The translations under genes and the position numbers were made by a program. Positions 16,918 to 25,864 of a stretch of DNA of 64,000 bases are shown one piece after another. This stretch comes from Actinomycetota bacterium. GTDB lineage: Bacteria > Actinomycetota > Humimicrobiia > Hakubellales > JAMDDV01. The stretch is from assembly GCA_023488455.1 (NCBI GenBank), contig JAMDDV010000038.1:1-64000 (forward strand), written 5' to 3'. Position 1 is the first letter of the stretch. The number at the start of each line of letters is the position of its first letter. The notes under the pieces were generated by a model. It searched no databases. It had not been told where the DNA came from and saw nothing but the letters and a program-made list of their open reading frames with translations.

Positions 16918-17853
16918 ATGAAAGTTCAAGAAATTAAATCGCAAAAAATTTCTTTTGTGACTCGTTTCGAGAAGTTGCGTATCTATCCATATGTATGGCT
17001 GATCCCAATATTTATAATTATTGCGACCTTTTATATATATCCAATCATTTTTTCTACTGGGCTAAGTCTCTTTAAGTGGGATGGATACAAGCCATTAACT
17101 CAGATCGTCTTCATAGGGTTGAAGAATTACAAGGATATGATAGGTGACTCTTTATTTTGGATGTCCTTGCGAAACACAATATTTTTTGTTATGGGAACAC
17201 TGATTTTTCAAAATCTTTTTGGAATGACTCTTGCCGTTGTGCTTTTTTATTCAAATATGAAACTGTCAAAGTTATGGCGCTCGATTATTTTTTTTCCGGC
17301 TATTATTTCACCGGTAATTGTGGCACTTGTGTGGCGACTGATTTTTACAAAAGGTGGATTAATTGGTTTGCTATTATCTACCGTTGGATTGAGTAAATTG
17401 TCGCAAACGCTGTGGTTAGCAAATCCTTATACACCAATATGGGTGATAACCTGGGTCAATATTTGGCAGTGGACCGGTTACAATATGGTCATTTATTACG
17501 CTGGTCTTCAAACCATTCCCGAAGAGGTCATTGAAGCTGCAAAGATAGATGGAGCGAATTGGGGTAAAATATTTTCAAAGGTAATTGTGCCACTTTTGTC
17601 CGGTGCAATTTCGATAGCGATGGTTCTTAATATAATTGGAGGTTTTAAGGTCTTCGATCTCGTATTTACACTTACTCGAGGGGGACCTGCACATCATTCA
17701 GAAGTACTAACATCGTATATGTTCTTTAATTCATTTGTTCCGTTTGGACCAAATAAAATGGGTTATGCCTCAGCATTATCAGTTGTATTAACCATTTTAG
17801 TGTTTGTTGCAGCATATATTAGAATTCGTCTTACAAGGCAGGTAGAGCGATGA
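16918..17853 (+). CDS. Sugar ABC transporter permease 1 (locus A)
   Basis: A 311-residue MalF/UgpA-type permease with about six membrane segments and the cytoplasmic EAA loop (EEVIEAAKIDGANWGKIFSKVIVPLL) that docks onto the ATPase. Its stop overlaps the start of the second permease by 4 bases (ATGA). No ATPase subunit is encoded in the cluster, so a shared MsmK-type ATPase from elsewhere is presumably used. Confidence 0.93.
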   Translation: MKVQEIKSQKISFVTRFEKLRIYPYVWLIPIFIIIATFYIYPIIFSTGLSLFKWDGYKPLTQIVFIGLKNYKDMIGDSLFWMSLRNTIFFVMGTLIFQNLFGMTLAVVLFYSNMKLSKLWRSIIFFPAIISPVIVALVWRLIFTKGGLIGLLLSTVGLSKLSQTLWLANPYTPIWVITWVNIWQWTGYNMVIYYAGLQTIPEEVIEAAKIDGANWGKIFSKVIVPLLSGAISIAMVLNIIGGFKVFDLVFTLTRGGPAHHSEVLTSYMFFNSFVPFGPNKMGYASALSVVLTILVFVAAYIRIRLTRQVER

Positions 17854-18725
17854 GGAAACAGAGTCTTTCAGTTGGAAGGTATACTTCTGTTATTGCAGGA
17901 AAATTTTTTTCAAGGTTTTACATAATAATGTTTGTGGTTATGATACTGTTTCCGCTTTTATGGATGTTCTCACTTTCGCTAAGGTATCCGAATGAATTGA
18001 ACCAGGCTTGGGGGTTTCTTATTCCAAAGAACCCAACGTTGAGCAATTACCCGAGGGCATTAGATCAATTTGCCGGTCGTGGTTATCCTCTTTTGCAAGT
18101 CATGGGGAATAGTTCGATAGTAACAATAAGCTCTGTTATCCTTACCATAATCATTGCGGCATTGTCGGCGTATGCTTTGTCTCGTTTTAAGTTCAAAGGA
18201 AAACAAACCATTTTTTATTTAACATTATTAGGTATGATGATCCCGATCCAGGTAGTACTCATACCGAATTTTCTATTTATAAAATGGATGGGTCTTTTTA
18301 ACACTTTATGGTCGGTAATATTACCTTATACTGCCTTTGGCTTACCGATCGCTGTTTTTATATTAAGAGGTTTCTTCAATGAGATTCCCCATGATCTTAT
18401 TGATGCTGCAAAGATCGATGGTGCTTCTGAATTTGGAGTATTTTTGCGAATTGTACTGCCTCTTTCAAAACCGGCACTTGCAACTTGTGTGATCTTTCTT
18501 TTTTTGCAAAACTGGAATGAATTTGTCTTGGCTTTAACTCTTTTATATCAAAAAAGGATGCTTACAATTCCAGTTGCAATATCAAAACTAGCAGGTGAAT
18601 TTATTTTCCCATGGGAAATTTATTCGGCTTCAGTATTTATTACAGCACTTCCAATAATAATAGTTTTCGTAATATTCCAGAACTGGTTCATAAAGGGCAT
18701 CACGGCAGGTGCAATTAAAGGTTAG
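17850..18725 (+). CDS. Sugar ABC transporter permease 2 (locus A)
   Basis: A 291-residue MalG/UgpE-type permease, six membrane segments, EAA loop DLIDAAKIDGASEFGVFLRIVLP. It pairs with the upstream permease; the genes overlap by 4 bases, indicating translational coupling. The FGGY kinase gene starts 17 bases after its stop. Confidence 0.93.
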   Translation: MRKQSLSVGRYTSVIAGKFFSRFYIIMFVVMILFPLLWMFSLSLRYPNELNQAWGFLIPKNPTLSNYPRALDQFAGRGYPLLQVMGNSSIVTISSVILTIIIAALSAYALSRFKFKGKQTIFYLTLLGMMIPIQVVLIPNFLFIKWMGLFNTLWSVILPYTAFGLPIAVFILRGFFNEIPHDLIDAAKIDGASEFGVFLRIVLPLSKPALATCVIFLFLQNWNEFVLALTLLYQKRMLTIPVAISKLAGEFIFPWEIYSASVFITALPIIIVFVIFQNWFIKGITAGAIKG

Positions 18726-18742
18726 ATGGTATGGTGATTTAA

Positions 18743-20263
18743 TTGAGCATAATGGGAATTGACATTGGTACCACTGGAGCAAAAGCGGTTGCTTTTTCGC
18801 CTGATGGTAAAATTTTGGCTTCTGCATATGGTGAATATTCACTCAAATCACCGAATCCAGGATGGAATGAACTAGATCCAAAGGAAGTATGGGATATTGT
18901 GAGTTCAGCGATAAAGAGGGCTGCTGGTGAAGTAAAAATAAAAGACCCCGTAAAAGCTCTCTCTGTTTCAGTTCTTGGTGTTTGCTGCCTGCCGGTAGAT
19001 CGAAAAGGTAATCATTTGTATAACTCCATCATTGCAATGGATTCCCGCACAATCCCTCAATCAAAATGGTGGGAATCCAAAATGGACAGGTTGAGGATTT
19101 ATGAGATTACAGGTGAGCCTCTGCATCCAATGAATTCTCTTTTGAAGATACAGTGGTGGCGCGAAAATATGCCGGATATATATAAAAGAGCCTGGAAATT
19201 TTTATGCTGGCAGGACTATTTCTTCCTGAAGGTGGGACTTGAGCCCACAATAGATTACAGTTTGGCTTCAGGTACCATGGCTTTTGATTTACGAAAATTT
19301 GAGTGGTCAAAGGAGATATTGGAGATCGCTGAGGTTGATGAATCAAAGCTTGCTGTTGCAAAACCTTCAGGGGCCATAGTTGGTGAATTACCCAATAATA
19401 TTTGCGATGAATTAAATTTGGCAAGGGGTTGTATGGCTGTGACAGGTGGATATGACCAGGTCTGTGCAACTATCGGTGTGGGTGCAGTCCAGATTGGCAT
19501 GGCTATGAACAATCTCGGTACCGCAGAGCCCACGGGTGTGATAATGGATGAGAGATACGACAGCAAGGCAATGTTAAAAAACAATTTTATAATCCTGCCG
19601 CATCCAAAAATGGGGCTATACATGGGTTTTGCTTACAATTTCGGTGCGGGATCACTTCTTCGCTGGTATCGAGATACTTTTGCACGCTGGGAGGTCGAGC
19701 AGGCTAATGCACAAGGCATTAATGTCTATGATTTGATTTTATCCGATATAAATACTGGTGTATCGAAGATTTTTATTGTCCCTCACATAATGGGCTCTGG
19801 CACTCCGTACGTTGATCCTCAAGCAAAGGGTCTTATATATGGATTTTCGATATCCACAAAGAAATCAGATCTCGTTAAAGCGATAATTGAGGCTCCAGTA
19901 TATGAAGTCAAGCTGATGATCGAGTGTATGAAAGAAGCTGGGATTGACATCGAAGAACTTTTGGTGACTGGCGGCGGGGCAAAATCTGATAAGTGGATGC
20001 AATTGAAAGCCGATATGACCGGTTGCACTGTGAAGACACCGGAATGCACGGAAGCTGGGTCGCTGGGTGTGATGATGCTTGCTTCTGTCGCTGCCGGTAT
20101 ATATAAATCTTTAGATCAAGCTGTCAAAGAGTGCGTTAGATTTACAAAAGTTTACCATCCAGATAGGAAATTAAACCTTAAATATGATGAAGCCTACAAA
20201 ATATATAAGGGCCTTTATCCTGCAGTCAGAGATTTTGGACCCAGAATAGATATGATTAGTTAA
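18743..20263 (+). CDS. FGGY-family carbohydrate kinase (locus A)
   Basis: A 506-residue sugar kinase: N-terminal phosphate-binding GIDIGTTGAKAVAF, hinge TGGYDQVCATIGVGAV and the C-terminal adenosine loop TGGGAKSDKWMQLKADMTG. Xylulokinase-like overall; the sugar it phosphorylates (xylulose, fuculose, rhamnulose or other) cannot be told. The annotated start is TTG; an in-frame ATG at 18752 is an alternative. Coupled with the isomerase 10 bases downstream, it would phosphorylate the ketose produced from an imported aldose. Confidence 0.9.
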   Translation: MSIMGIDIGTTGAKAVAFSPDGKILASAYGEYSLKSPNPGWNELDPKEVWDIVSSAIKRAAGEVKIKDPVKALSVSVLGVCCLPVDRKGNHLYNSIIAMDSRTIPQSKWWESKMDRLRIYEITGEPLHPMNSLLKIQWWRENMPDIYKRAWKFLCWQDYFFLKVGLEPTIDYSLASGTMAFDLRKFEWSKEILEIAEVDESKLAVAKPSGAIVGELPNNICDELNLARGCMAVTGGYDQVCATIGVGAVQIGMAMNNLGTAEPTGVIMDERYDSKAMLKNNFIILPHPKMGLYMGFAYNFGAGSLLRWYRDTFARWEVEQANAQGINVYDLILSDINTGVSKIFIVPHIMGSGTPYVDPQAKGLIYGFSISTKKSDLVKAIIEAPVYEVKLMIECMKEAGIDIEELLVTGGGAKSDKWMQLKADMTGCTVKTPECTEAGSLGVMMLASVAAGIYKSLDQAVKECVRFTKVYHPDRKLNLKYDEAYKIYKGLYPAVRDFGPRIDMIS

Positions 20264-20273
20264 GGAGGATAAA

Positions 20274-21830
20274 TTGAAAACGAAATACGGCTCTGGAAAA
20301 CCCCGCGTTGGGGTTGTCACGTTAACCGACGAACGTAAGGATTTATACACTTTGGAGCGAGAAATTCTCTTTCGCGATCTACACAAGAAGCTGGTTGAAT
20401 TTCTAAAAAAACAGGATTTTGAGGTAATAGATCCTATGTCGGCACTTCGGCCAACCTTTAAAGATTGGTTTGGTGTTGTGGGCCAATCTGATGTAAATTT
20501 CGTTGCCGACTACTTAAAGGCTAATAAAGCTGAGTGCTGTGTCGTCCAATCTCATTTCTGGATTTCCCCCATGCTGGCTGTTGATCTGGTAAAACAGATA
20601 AATGTGCCAGTGATGCTTTATAAAACAAAAGATGACTCTTTGCCCGGCACAGTCAGCATCAGCGCAATAGGTGCCAGCTTGCTCGAGGCTGCGCCTAATA
20701 GACATGCGCTGACCCATGAGCGAATGATGGGTGATTTTGGCAGTGTTGCGGTTTGGGCAAGAGGTGTGTGCACTTCAGAAAAGATGAAAAAGAGCAGCAT
20801 CATTCTATGGGGTGGAAGCTATGCGCAGCAGATGGTTCACCTGGAGGATGATAATGCACGCTTAAAGCAGTTCATTATTTCAGAGATTTTAAACGAAGGG
20901 CATACTATCCTTATTAAGAAGATGGAAAAAATAAGAAAGGAAGAACCTGAGAGGATAGAAGGTTTTTACAAATGGCTACTTGATAACAGGACAAATATCG
21001 TATTTGACGAGAAGATGCTGACTGAGGAGATATTGAGAATTCAGATAGGTCTCTATCTGGCTGCACGCGACAGGATAAGCGAACTTGAAGAATATGAAAT
21101 ATCAGGAGCAGGTGTTAAATGTCATTATGAGCTCTCAGGTGAAATGGGGCTTGGAGTTGAGGGCTGCCTGATTCCAGCATTTCTATCGTACGGCGAAGAC
21201 GCCGAAGGCAAGAAAGATGTTATTCCAGTTGGATGTGAAGGTGATATCAAAGGTGTTCTAACCCAAATGCTATTTCAAAAGGCTACTAATAGGAAGACAT
21301 CCGCGATACAGGGCGATATCAAGTATATAGGAGATGATTACTTCATGCTTTCAAATTGCGGTTCATCAACTATATATTGGGCAAGTTTTTCAATGGATCC
21401 CAGGAAAACTCTTCCTGAAGTTACGATCTGCGGGAACTGTCACGGATTTGGCGGAGGTGCAGTTGGTTTTTGTGGGAAGGAAGGTTCTGTTACCATAGGC
21501 AGATTGGTCAGGATAAACGGTCAGTATTACATGCATTTGGGGAAGGGCAGGTCGCTCGAGGTAACTGGTAAGCTAAAAGAGAGGGTATTTTCAACGTATA
21601 TTGGTTCACAGTGGCCGCAGGTTGCAGTCTCGATGGGGGTTAAAGCACAGAAACTGATCAGGACAATGGGCTCAAACCATCCATGTGCAATAGATGGTGA
21701 TTATATAGAGGAGATTAAATACACATGCAGGGAACTTGGCGTCCCAATTGTAAGGATAGATTCAGATGAATCGTTAGACTATTACTATGAGAATGTGCTT
21801 GGAGCTCCAGTTGAGAGGGGCTGGAAATAG
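20274..21830 (+). CDS. L-fucose/L-arabinose isomerase-like protein
   Basis: A 518-residue member of the fucose/arabinose isomerase superfamily, recognisable from PRVGVVTLTDERKDLY, DPMSALRP, AECCVVQSHFWISPM and the C-terminal beta-rich domain (GGAVGFCGKEGSVTIGRLVRINGQYYM split). True FucI binds Mn2+ through Glu, Asp and His; I could not confirm all ligands by eye. It probably interconverts an aldose and ketose ahead of the kinase. Start TTG with a strong TAAGGAGGAT. It ends one base inside the next gene (TAGTG). Confidence 0.82.
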   Translation: MKTKYGSGKPRVGVVTLTDERKDLYTLEREILFRDLHKKLVEFLKKQDFEVIDPMSALRPTFKDWFGVVGQSDVNFVADYLKANKAECCVVQSHFWISPMLAVDLVKQINVPVMLYKTKDDSLPGTVSISAIGASLLEAAPNRHALTHERMMGDFGSVAVWARGVCTSEKMKKSSIILWGGSYAQQMVHLEDDNARLKQFIISEILNEGHTILIKKMEKIRKEEPERIEGFYKWLLDNRTNIVFDEKMLTEEILRIQIGLYLAARDRISELEEYEISGAGVKCHYELSGEMGLGVEGCLIPAFLSYGEDAEGKKDVIPVGCEGDIKGVLTQMLFQKATNRKTSAIQGDIKYIGDDYFMLSNCGSSTIYWASFSMDPRKTLPEVTICGNCHGFGGGAVGFCGKEGSVTIGRLVRINGQYYMHLGKGRSLEVTGKLKERVFSTYIGSQWPQVAVSMGVKAQKLIRTMGSNHPCAIDGDYIEEIKYTCRELGVPIVRIDSDESLDYYYENVLGAPVERGWK

Positions 21831-23041
21831 TGTCCATCAAGAATCAGAAATTGATATCGCTGCTCGGTGAAGCAGCTAGGATGCTTGAGAGTGCGGAAAA
21901 CAGGCACAGGTTATCTCTATGGAAAAGACAGCCAACGTGGGAAATTGTAATTCCTATGAAATGGATATATATGCCGCTGTCGTTCAAAGAACTGGGTGAC
22001 TCGGTTCCAATAGTCGCAAGCGGTATTCAGCTGCCGCCGGCTTGTCGACTTGCAGGCAGAACAGTTACTGATTTCTATGAGAATCCAGAAGCGTTTTTGG
22101 AAATAGTCCTCAACCGTGAGATCTATAGATTAAAAAATTTAAATGATGATGTGCCTTTCAGATCTACGATCCCGCTGCACATTAGCGTGAGCTGGGAATG
22201 CGCAATACTCGGCATGAAACACGTAGTACCCCCAGATCTGGAGCCGTGGATTGAAACAGATCCATTAATAAAAGACTGGAATGATTTATCCATTTTTGAT
22301 AGTTTGAATTTTAGAACATCTGGAGATATGCCGCGAATAGTAAAGTTTTATGAATATGCTGTTGAGTTAGTAGACGGCACCCCATTTACTATTGGTTTTC
22401 CAGAATTCCTACAGGGTCCACTGACACTGCTATTTCACCTGCGGGGATTCAGTGAAGTTCTTTTGGACACTATCGATAACCCCGATTTCTTGCATGCAAT
22501 GCTTAAAAAAGTTACAGATTTTCGCATCTGGTGGGAGAAGGAGCGTGCAAAATACCTGAACATACCTTTGCAGAAAGCGTTGATAAGAGATGATGAAATA
22601 AGCCCACCCAATATGTCGGCTCGAGCTTATGAGCAGTTTGCTTATCCTTATGAAAAGCAGATATGCGATACTCACGGGGGAACTATTAGCTACTGGCATT
22701 CGTGCGGTGATAATACTACGGTTTTTCCGATCCTGAAAAATATTGGGAGGATAGACACTTTGCATCTCAGCGAGTGGACTAATATGGAGGAGGCTTTAAA
22801 AATTTTTTATGGAACTGATACCTCCTTCGAAATTATGGTGGAGCAGATTAGAGAAGTCCAGGATAAGGATGGTGAATACGGAGCTGTCAGGACAAAGGAG
22901 ATAGCAGCTTTTTGCAATAAATATAATATCTCATCCTGGTATATCGATCTGGGCTCTATACGCGGGACCAGATCTATTGAAGCTGAGATTGCAAAGGTGA
23001 ACAGCTGGATTAAAAGTGCCAGGTCTGCACTGCGTAAGTGA
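21830..23041 (+). CDS. UroD-fold methyltransferase-like protein 2
   Basis: A 403-residue COG0407-type barrel protein, start GTG overlapping the preceding stop by one base. The zinc-site HxC is His290-x-Cys292 (WHSCGD). It diverges from the other five copies at both ends (no N-terminal RxxR..HxxPDR signature; its start LLGEAARMLESAENRHRL is different) and lacks an obvious third zinc ligand. It is the penultimate gene of the sugar operon, so it is probably involved in handling a methylated form of the imported sugar (inference). Confidence 0.78.
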   Translation: MSIKNQKLISLLGEAARMLESAENRHRLSLWKRQPTWEIVIPMKWIYMPLSFKELGDSVPIVASGIQLPPACRLAGRTVTDFYENPEAFLEIVLNREIYRLKNLNDDVPFRSTIPLHISVSWECAILGMKHVVPPDLEPWIETDPLIKDWNDLSIFDSLNFRTSGDMPRIVKFYEYAVELVDGTPFTIGFPEFLQGPLTLLFHLRGFSEVLLDTIDNPDFLHAMLKKVTDFRIWWEKERAKYLNIPLQKALIRDDEISPPNMSARAYEQFAYPYEKQICDTHGGTISYWHSCGDNTTVFPILKNIGRIDTLHLSEWTNMEEALKIFYGTDTSFEIMVEQIREVQDKDGEYGAVRTKEIAAFCNKYNISSWYIDLGSIRGTRSIEAEIAKVNSWIKSARSALRK

Positions 23042-23071
23042 ACGGATTTATTGTTTTTGAAGGGGGTAGTT

Positions 23072-23407
23072 ATGGAAGAAATTGTTTTTGTGCAAAGAGT
23101 AAAAAAAGAAAGACTTGATGAGTATCTTGAGTATCATAGAAATGTCTGGCCGGAATTGCTCAAAGTAATGAAAAACGCAGGCATTGAGAATATGCTACTT
23201 TGGCTATACGGTGACCTTGTCATTGTATACGTTATTGCTAAAAATTTTGATCGAAATATGGCCGAAACTGCAAAAGCAGAAGTTTTCCAGAAATGGCAAG
23301 AAACCATGAAACCTCTCCTGTCTGAGATACAGGATTATTCTGAAGAAGGTAAGATAAAAAGGTTAGAGAAGATTTTTGATCTTAACGAGCAGTTAAGAAA
23401 TATATAG
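23072..23407 (+). CDS. L-rhamnose mutarotase-like protein
   Basis: A small ferredoxin-like-fold protein of the RhaM family: EIVFVQRVKKERLDEYLEYHRNVWPELLKVMKNAG has the conserved Tyr-His (YHRNVWPE) region, and MLLWLYGDLVIVYV the central strand. RhaM interconverts alpha and beta anomers of L-rhamnose; relatives act on fucose and other sugars. The ATG at 23072 is preferred, with AGGGGG five bases upstream; the frame is open from 23051. It is the last gene of locus A. Confidence 0.88.
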   Translation: MEEIVFVQRVKKERLDEYLEYHRNVWPELLKVMKNAGIENMLLWLYGDLVIVYVIAKNFDRNMAETAKAEVFQKWQETMKPLLSEIQDYSEEGKIKRLEKIFDLNEQLRNI

Positions 23408-23448
23408 ATATTGAATATTTTTTTCCTGCTATTCCCATCTGAAAATTA

Positions 23449-24204
23449 TTAACTAAGTTTAGACAATAGATAAGCAGAAAGAAATCCAATTACTGTGACA
23501 AGCCCAGCAAAATCATGTGCTTGTTCAAAAGCTTCAGGCATCATTGTATCTACCAGCATTGCCAAAATACCTCCTGCAGCTACTGCTGTTGTTGCTGCGA
23601 TTACTCCGGGAGAAAAATACCTGAAAGTTGTATATCCCATCAGCGAAGCAATACCAGATATTATTGCAATACTGCCCCAGATACCAAAGATATATGCTTT
23701 TGATCTTCCAGCTTTTTTCATACCTGCTGTGCTGGAAAGACTCTCAGGAATATTTGACATGAAAATCGCTATTACTACCACGATACTAACCCCTCCGCCC
23801 TGTAGCAAGCTTAAACCTATCACTATTGATTCAGGAATACCATCTAATATTGCACCAATAGCAATAGATAAACCGCTGCCACTAAATTTCTCCTCTGAGG
23901 GATGTAGGTCGCCAGATCGTTTTCTGTGCTTTGCTCCGAAGCGTGCCAGTAACAAATTTATTACAGTATAAACAACAGCTCCGCTTATAAAACCGATTGC
24001 CATTGAGCTAAATCCGCCGCGCTGATAGGCTTTCTCAAGCAACTCAAAAGATAGTGCAGAGATAAACACTCCACTTCCAAATGCAGTGATTAATGCAATC
24101 AGTCTTTGGGGAACATGTGCTATATAAGCTATGGCAGAACCTATTATGAGAGCAGCGCCTGCTAAAAGACCCCATAAACTTGCCTCTAACCAAGTTGGAA
24201 TCAT
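23449..24204 (-). CDS. ZIP-family divalent metal transporter
   Basis: A 251-residue inner-membrane protein with about eight hydrophobic segments. The metal path is marked by DGIPES (TM4) and SNIPESL (TM5), and by DTMMPEAFEQAHD near the C-terminus. It likely imports Zn2+, Mn2+ or Fe2+. It converges with locus A (42 bases between stops) and appears to be monocistronic. Confidence 0.92.
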   Translation of the reverse strand: MIPTWLEASLWGLLAGAALIIGSAIAYIAHVPQRLIALITAFGSGVFISALSFELLEKAYQRGGFSSMAIGFISGAVVYTVINLLLARFGAKHRKRSGDLHPSEEKFSGSGLSIAIGAILDGIPESIVIGLSLLQGGGVSIVVVIAIFMSNIPESLSSTAGMKKAGRSKAYIFGIWGSIAIISGIASLMGYTTFRYFSPGVIAATTAVAAGGILAMLVDTMMPEAFEQAHDFAGLVTVIGFLSAYLLSKLS

Positions 24205-24412
24205 ATATTCTTTAAACCCTCCTGTTTATTTATAGCTAAAATAATATATTACAAACGCAATCTTTTATATTTCCATCTTCACATTCTAATCTTACAACTA
24301 TGTGGCAGGCATTTGCGGTTTAACAATTTTTATAATTTCACTTTTTATTGCATTAATTATTTTATAAAGTAATTTTATTAACATGATATAAAATATACTA
24401 AAAAGGAGCAAA

Positions 24413-24955
24413 ATGGGACAGTATAAGAAAATATCCTTCCTCGTATTAATGCTAAGTCTTATTCTAGTTTTTGTGACTTCCTGCTCATCCTTTATAATGG
24501 GGTCCGGTAAAGTTATCACTGAAGAAAGGAAAGTTTCAGGTTTTGACAGTATTTCAGTTGGTTCAAGTATTAATTTAATTATTGAACAGACCGGAACTGA
24601 ATCATTGAAGCTAGAAGCCGAAGATAACATCATTCCTTTGATAAAAACGGATGTAAGCGATAATCAATTAAATATTGGATTGGATTCTGTTAGTTTAGGG
24701 ATAGTCAGGCCAATTAAATGTTATGTAACAGTGAAAGACCTGAGGGGTTTGAAAATATCCAGCAGCTCAAGTGCAGTTTCTAAAAAATTAACAACTGATA
24801 AGCTTGATATTGATGTAAGCAGTTCTGCCACAATTAATGTTAGTAACCTGCTTATAGCAAATGTAAGCAGCAGTGCTCGGGTTAACTATATTGGTAAACC
24901 AGAAATTCAACAGCATATATCCTCAGGTGGAAGTCTTAACAACATAAATCAATAA
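24413..24955 (+). CDS. GIN-domain (DUF2807) lipoprotein
   Basis: A 180-residue exported protein. The lipobox Cys24 (FVTSC) is followed by a beta-helix-like head-GIN domain: GSGKVITEERKVSGFDSISVG, then LIIEQTGTESLKLEAEDNII and Ser-rich repeats (ISSSSSAVSKKL, DVSSSATINVSN, VSSSARVNYIG). It is common in envelope proteins of unknown function. AAGGAG precedes the ATG. It begins a three-gene group with two small membrane proteins. Confidence 0.85.
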   Translation: MGQYKKISFLVLMLSLILVFVTSCSSFIMGSGKVITEERKVSGFDSISVGSSINLIIEQTGTESLKLEAEDNIIPLIKTDVSDNQLNIGLDSVSLGIVRPIKCYVTVKDLRGLKISSSSSAVSKKLTTDKLDIDVSSSATINVSNLLIANVSSSARVNYIGKPEIQQHISSGGSLNNINQ

Positions 24956-24967
24956 CTGTTCAAAATT

Positions 24968-25171
24968 ATGGAACAATTTCTAGCACAAAATTCATGGATA
25001 ATCTGGGTAATCATTTTGGCAATCTTTTGGTCTTTATCCTGGAAGGGAGTTGCCCTTTGGAAGGCCGCTCGACTTAATGATAAATGGTGGTTTATAGCAC
25101 TTTTAGTGGTTAATACTTTGGCACTACTTGAGATTCTTTATATTTTCGTATTTAGCAAAAGAAAAACTTGA
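24968..25171 (+). CDS. Small two-TM membrane protein (DUF5652-like)
   Basis: A 67-residue protein with two membrane helices separated by the polar loop WKAARLNDKWW, the arrangement seen in DUF5652. It follows the GIN-domain gene by 12 bases. Unknown function; no strong ribosome binding site, so translation may be coupled to the upstream gene. Confidence 0.7.
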   Translation: MEQFLAQNSWIIWVIILAIFWSLSWKGVALWKAARLNDKWWFIALLVVNTLALLEILYIFVFSKRKT

Positions 25172-25204
25172 AATTGCCCCTTTATAAAGGCAGGTGAATA
25201 AAAG

Positions 25205-25702
25205 ATGCAACCCTCAAGAGATATTGAAAATAAAAGAAATACTCTGAATACAGCGCTTATCTCTGTACTTTGGGCATCAGTTGCCATATTTATTTTGTTT
25301 ATATTAAGCACTATGATTCTTCCACTAATATTAAGCACTTTGTCTATTCCACCAACGATACCCGTAATTAATTTCTTTCCTATTTTAGGAGGTATTTTTT
25401 TCCTTCTAGGTATTGCAATTATTGTTTTAACAATAAAAGCAAAGCTAAAAGGTCTAATTAAGAAATTCTTACTACTTGCTGGTGCTTCTATTACAGGAAT
25501 TCTTGTTTTTGCATTATTGCACAATTTGGTCTATGGATTATTTATTTACTTCTTTGGAGCTAACTTCTGGGATAGAATTGGAGGAGATGAGCCCTTCTTT
25601 TTCATTTTGGCAACAATTGTATGTCCAATAGGTTTTTTAGTTGGTGCAATAGGTAGTATAGTGCTGCTTTCAAAGAGAAAACGGCTTATCAGAGGAAATT
25701 AA
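25205..25702 (+). CDS. Four-TM membrane protein of unknown function
   Basis: A 165-residue protein with four strongly hydrophobic stretches (about 17-40, 55-80, 95-120, 135-158) joined by short basic loops (KAKLKGLIKK) and a polar segment before the last helix (NFWDRIGGDEPFF). I do not recognise a family. It is the last member of the 24413-25702 group. Confidence 0.65.
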   Translation: MQPSRDIENKRNTLNTALISVLWASVAIFILFILSTMILPLILSTLSIPPTIPVINFFPILGGIFFLLGIAIIVLTIKAKLKGLIKKFLLLAGASITGILVFALLHNLVYGLFIYFFGANFWDRIGGDEPFFFILATIVCPIGFLVGAIGSIVLLSKRKRLIRGN

Positions 25703-25759
25703 TAATTTTTGCATTAGGTAGTATACAGAGAGTTAGAGAAGTTAAATAATTTGGTTTGG

Positions 25760-25800
25760 TTGACAGGGAATATTTTCTATGATAAGTTACACGTGTAACT
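25760..25800 (+). promoter_or_regulatory. Candidate LacI-type operator and promoter for locus B
   Basis: AGTTACACGTGTAACT (25785-25800) is a perfect 16-base palindrome with a central CG step, the hallmark of LacI-family operators. TTGACA at 25760-25765 and an AT-rich stretch (TATGATAA, 25778-25785) lie just upstream, though their spacing is shorter than ideal for a -35/-10 pair. The operon that follows contains a LacI regulator (32883), the natural candidate to bind here. Confidence 0.6.
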
Positions 25801-25864
25801 CTATTTAAAGAAAAGTTCATAACCAGTGTGAATATTAATAATCTATTATGATTAGTGATCTATT

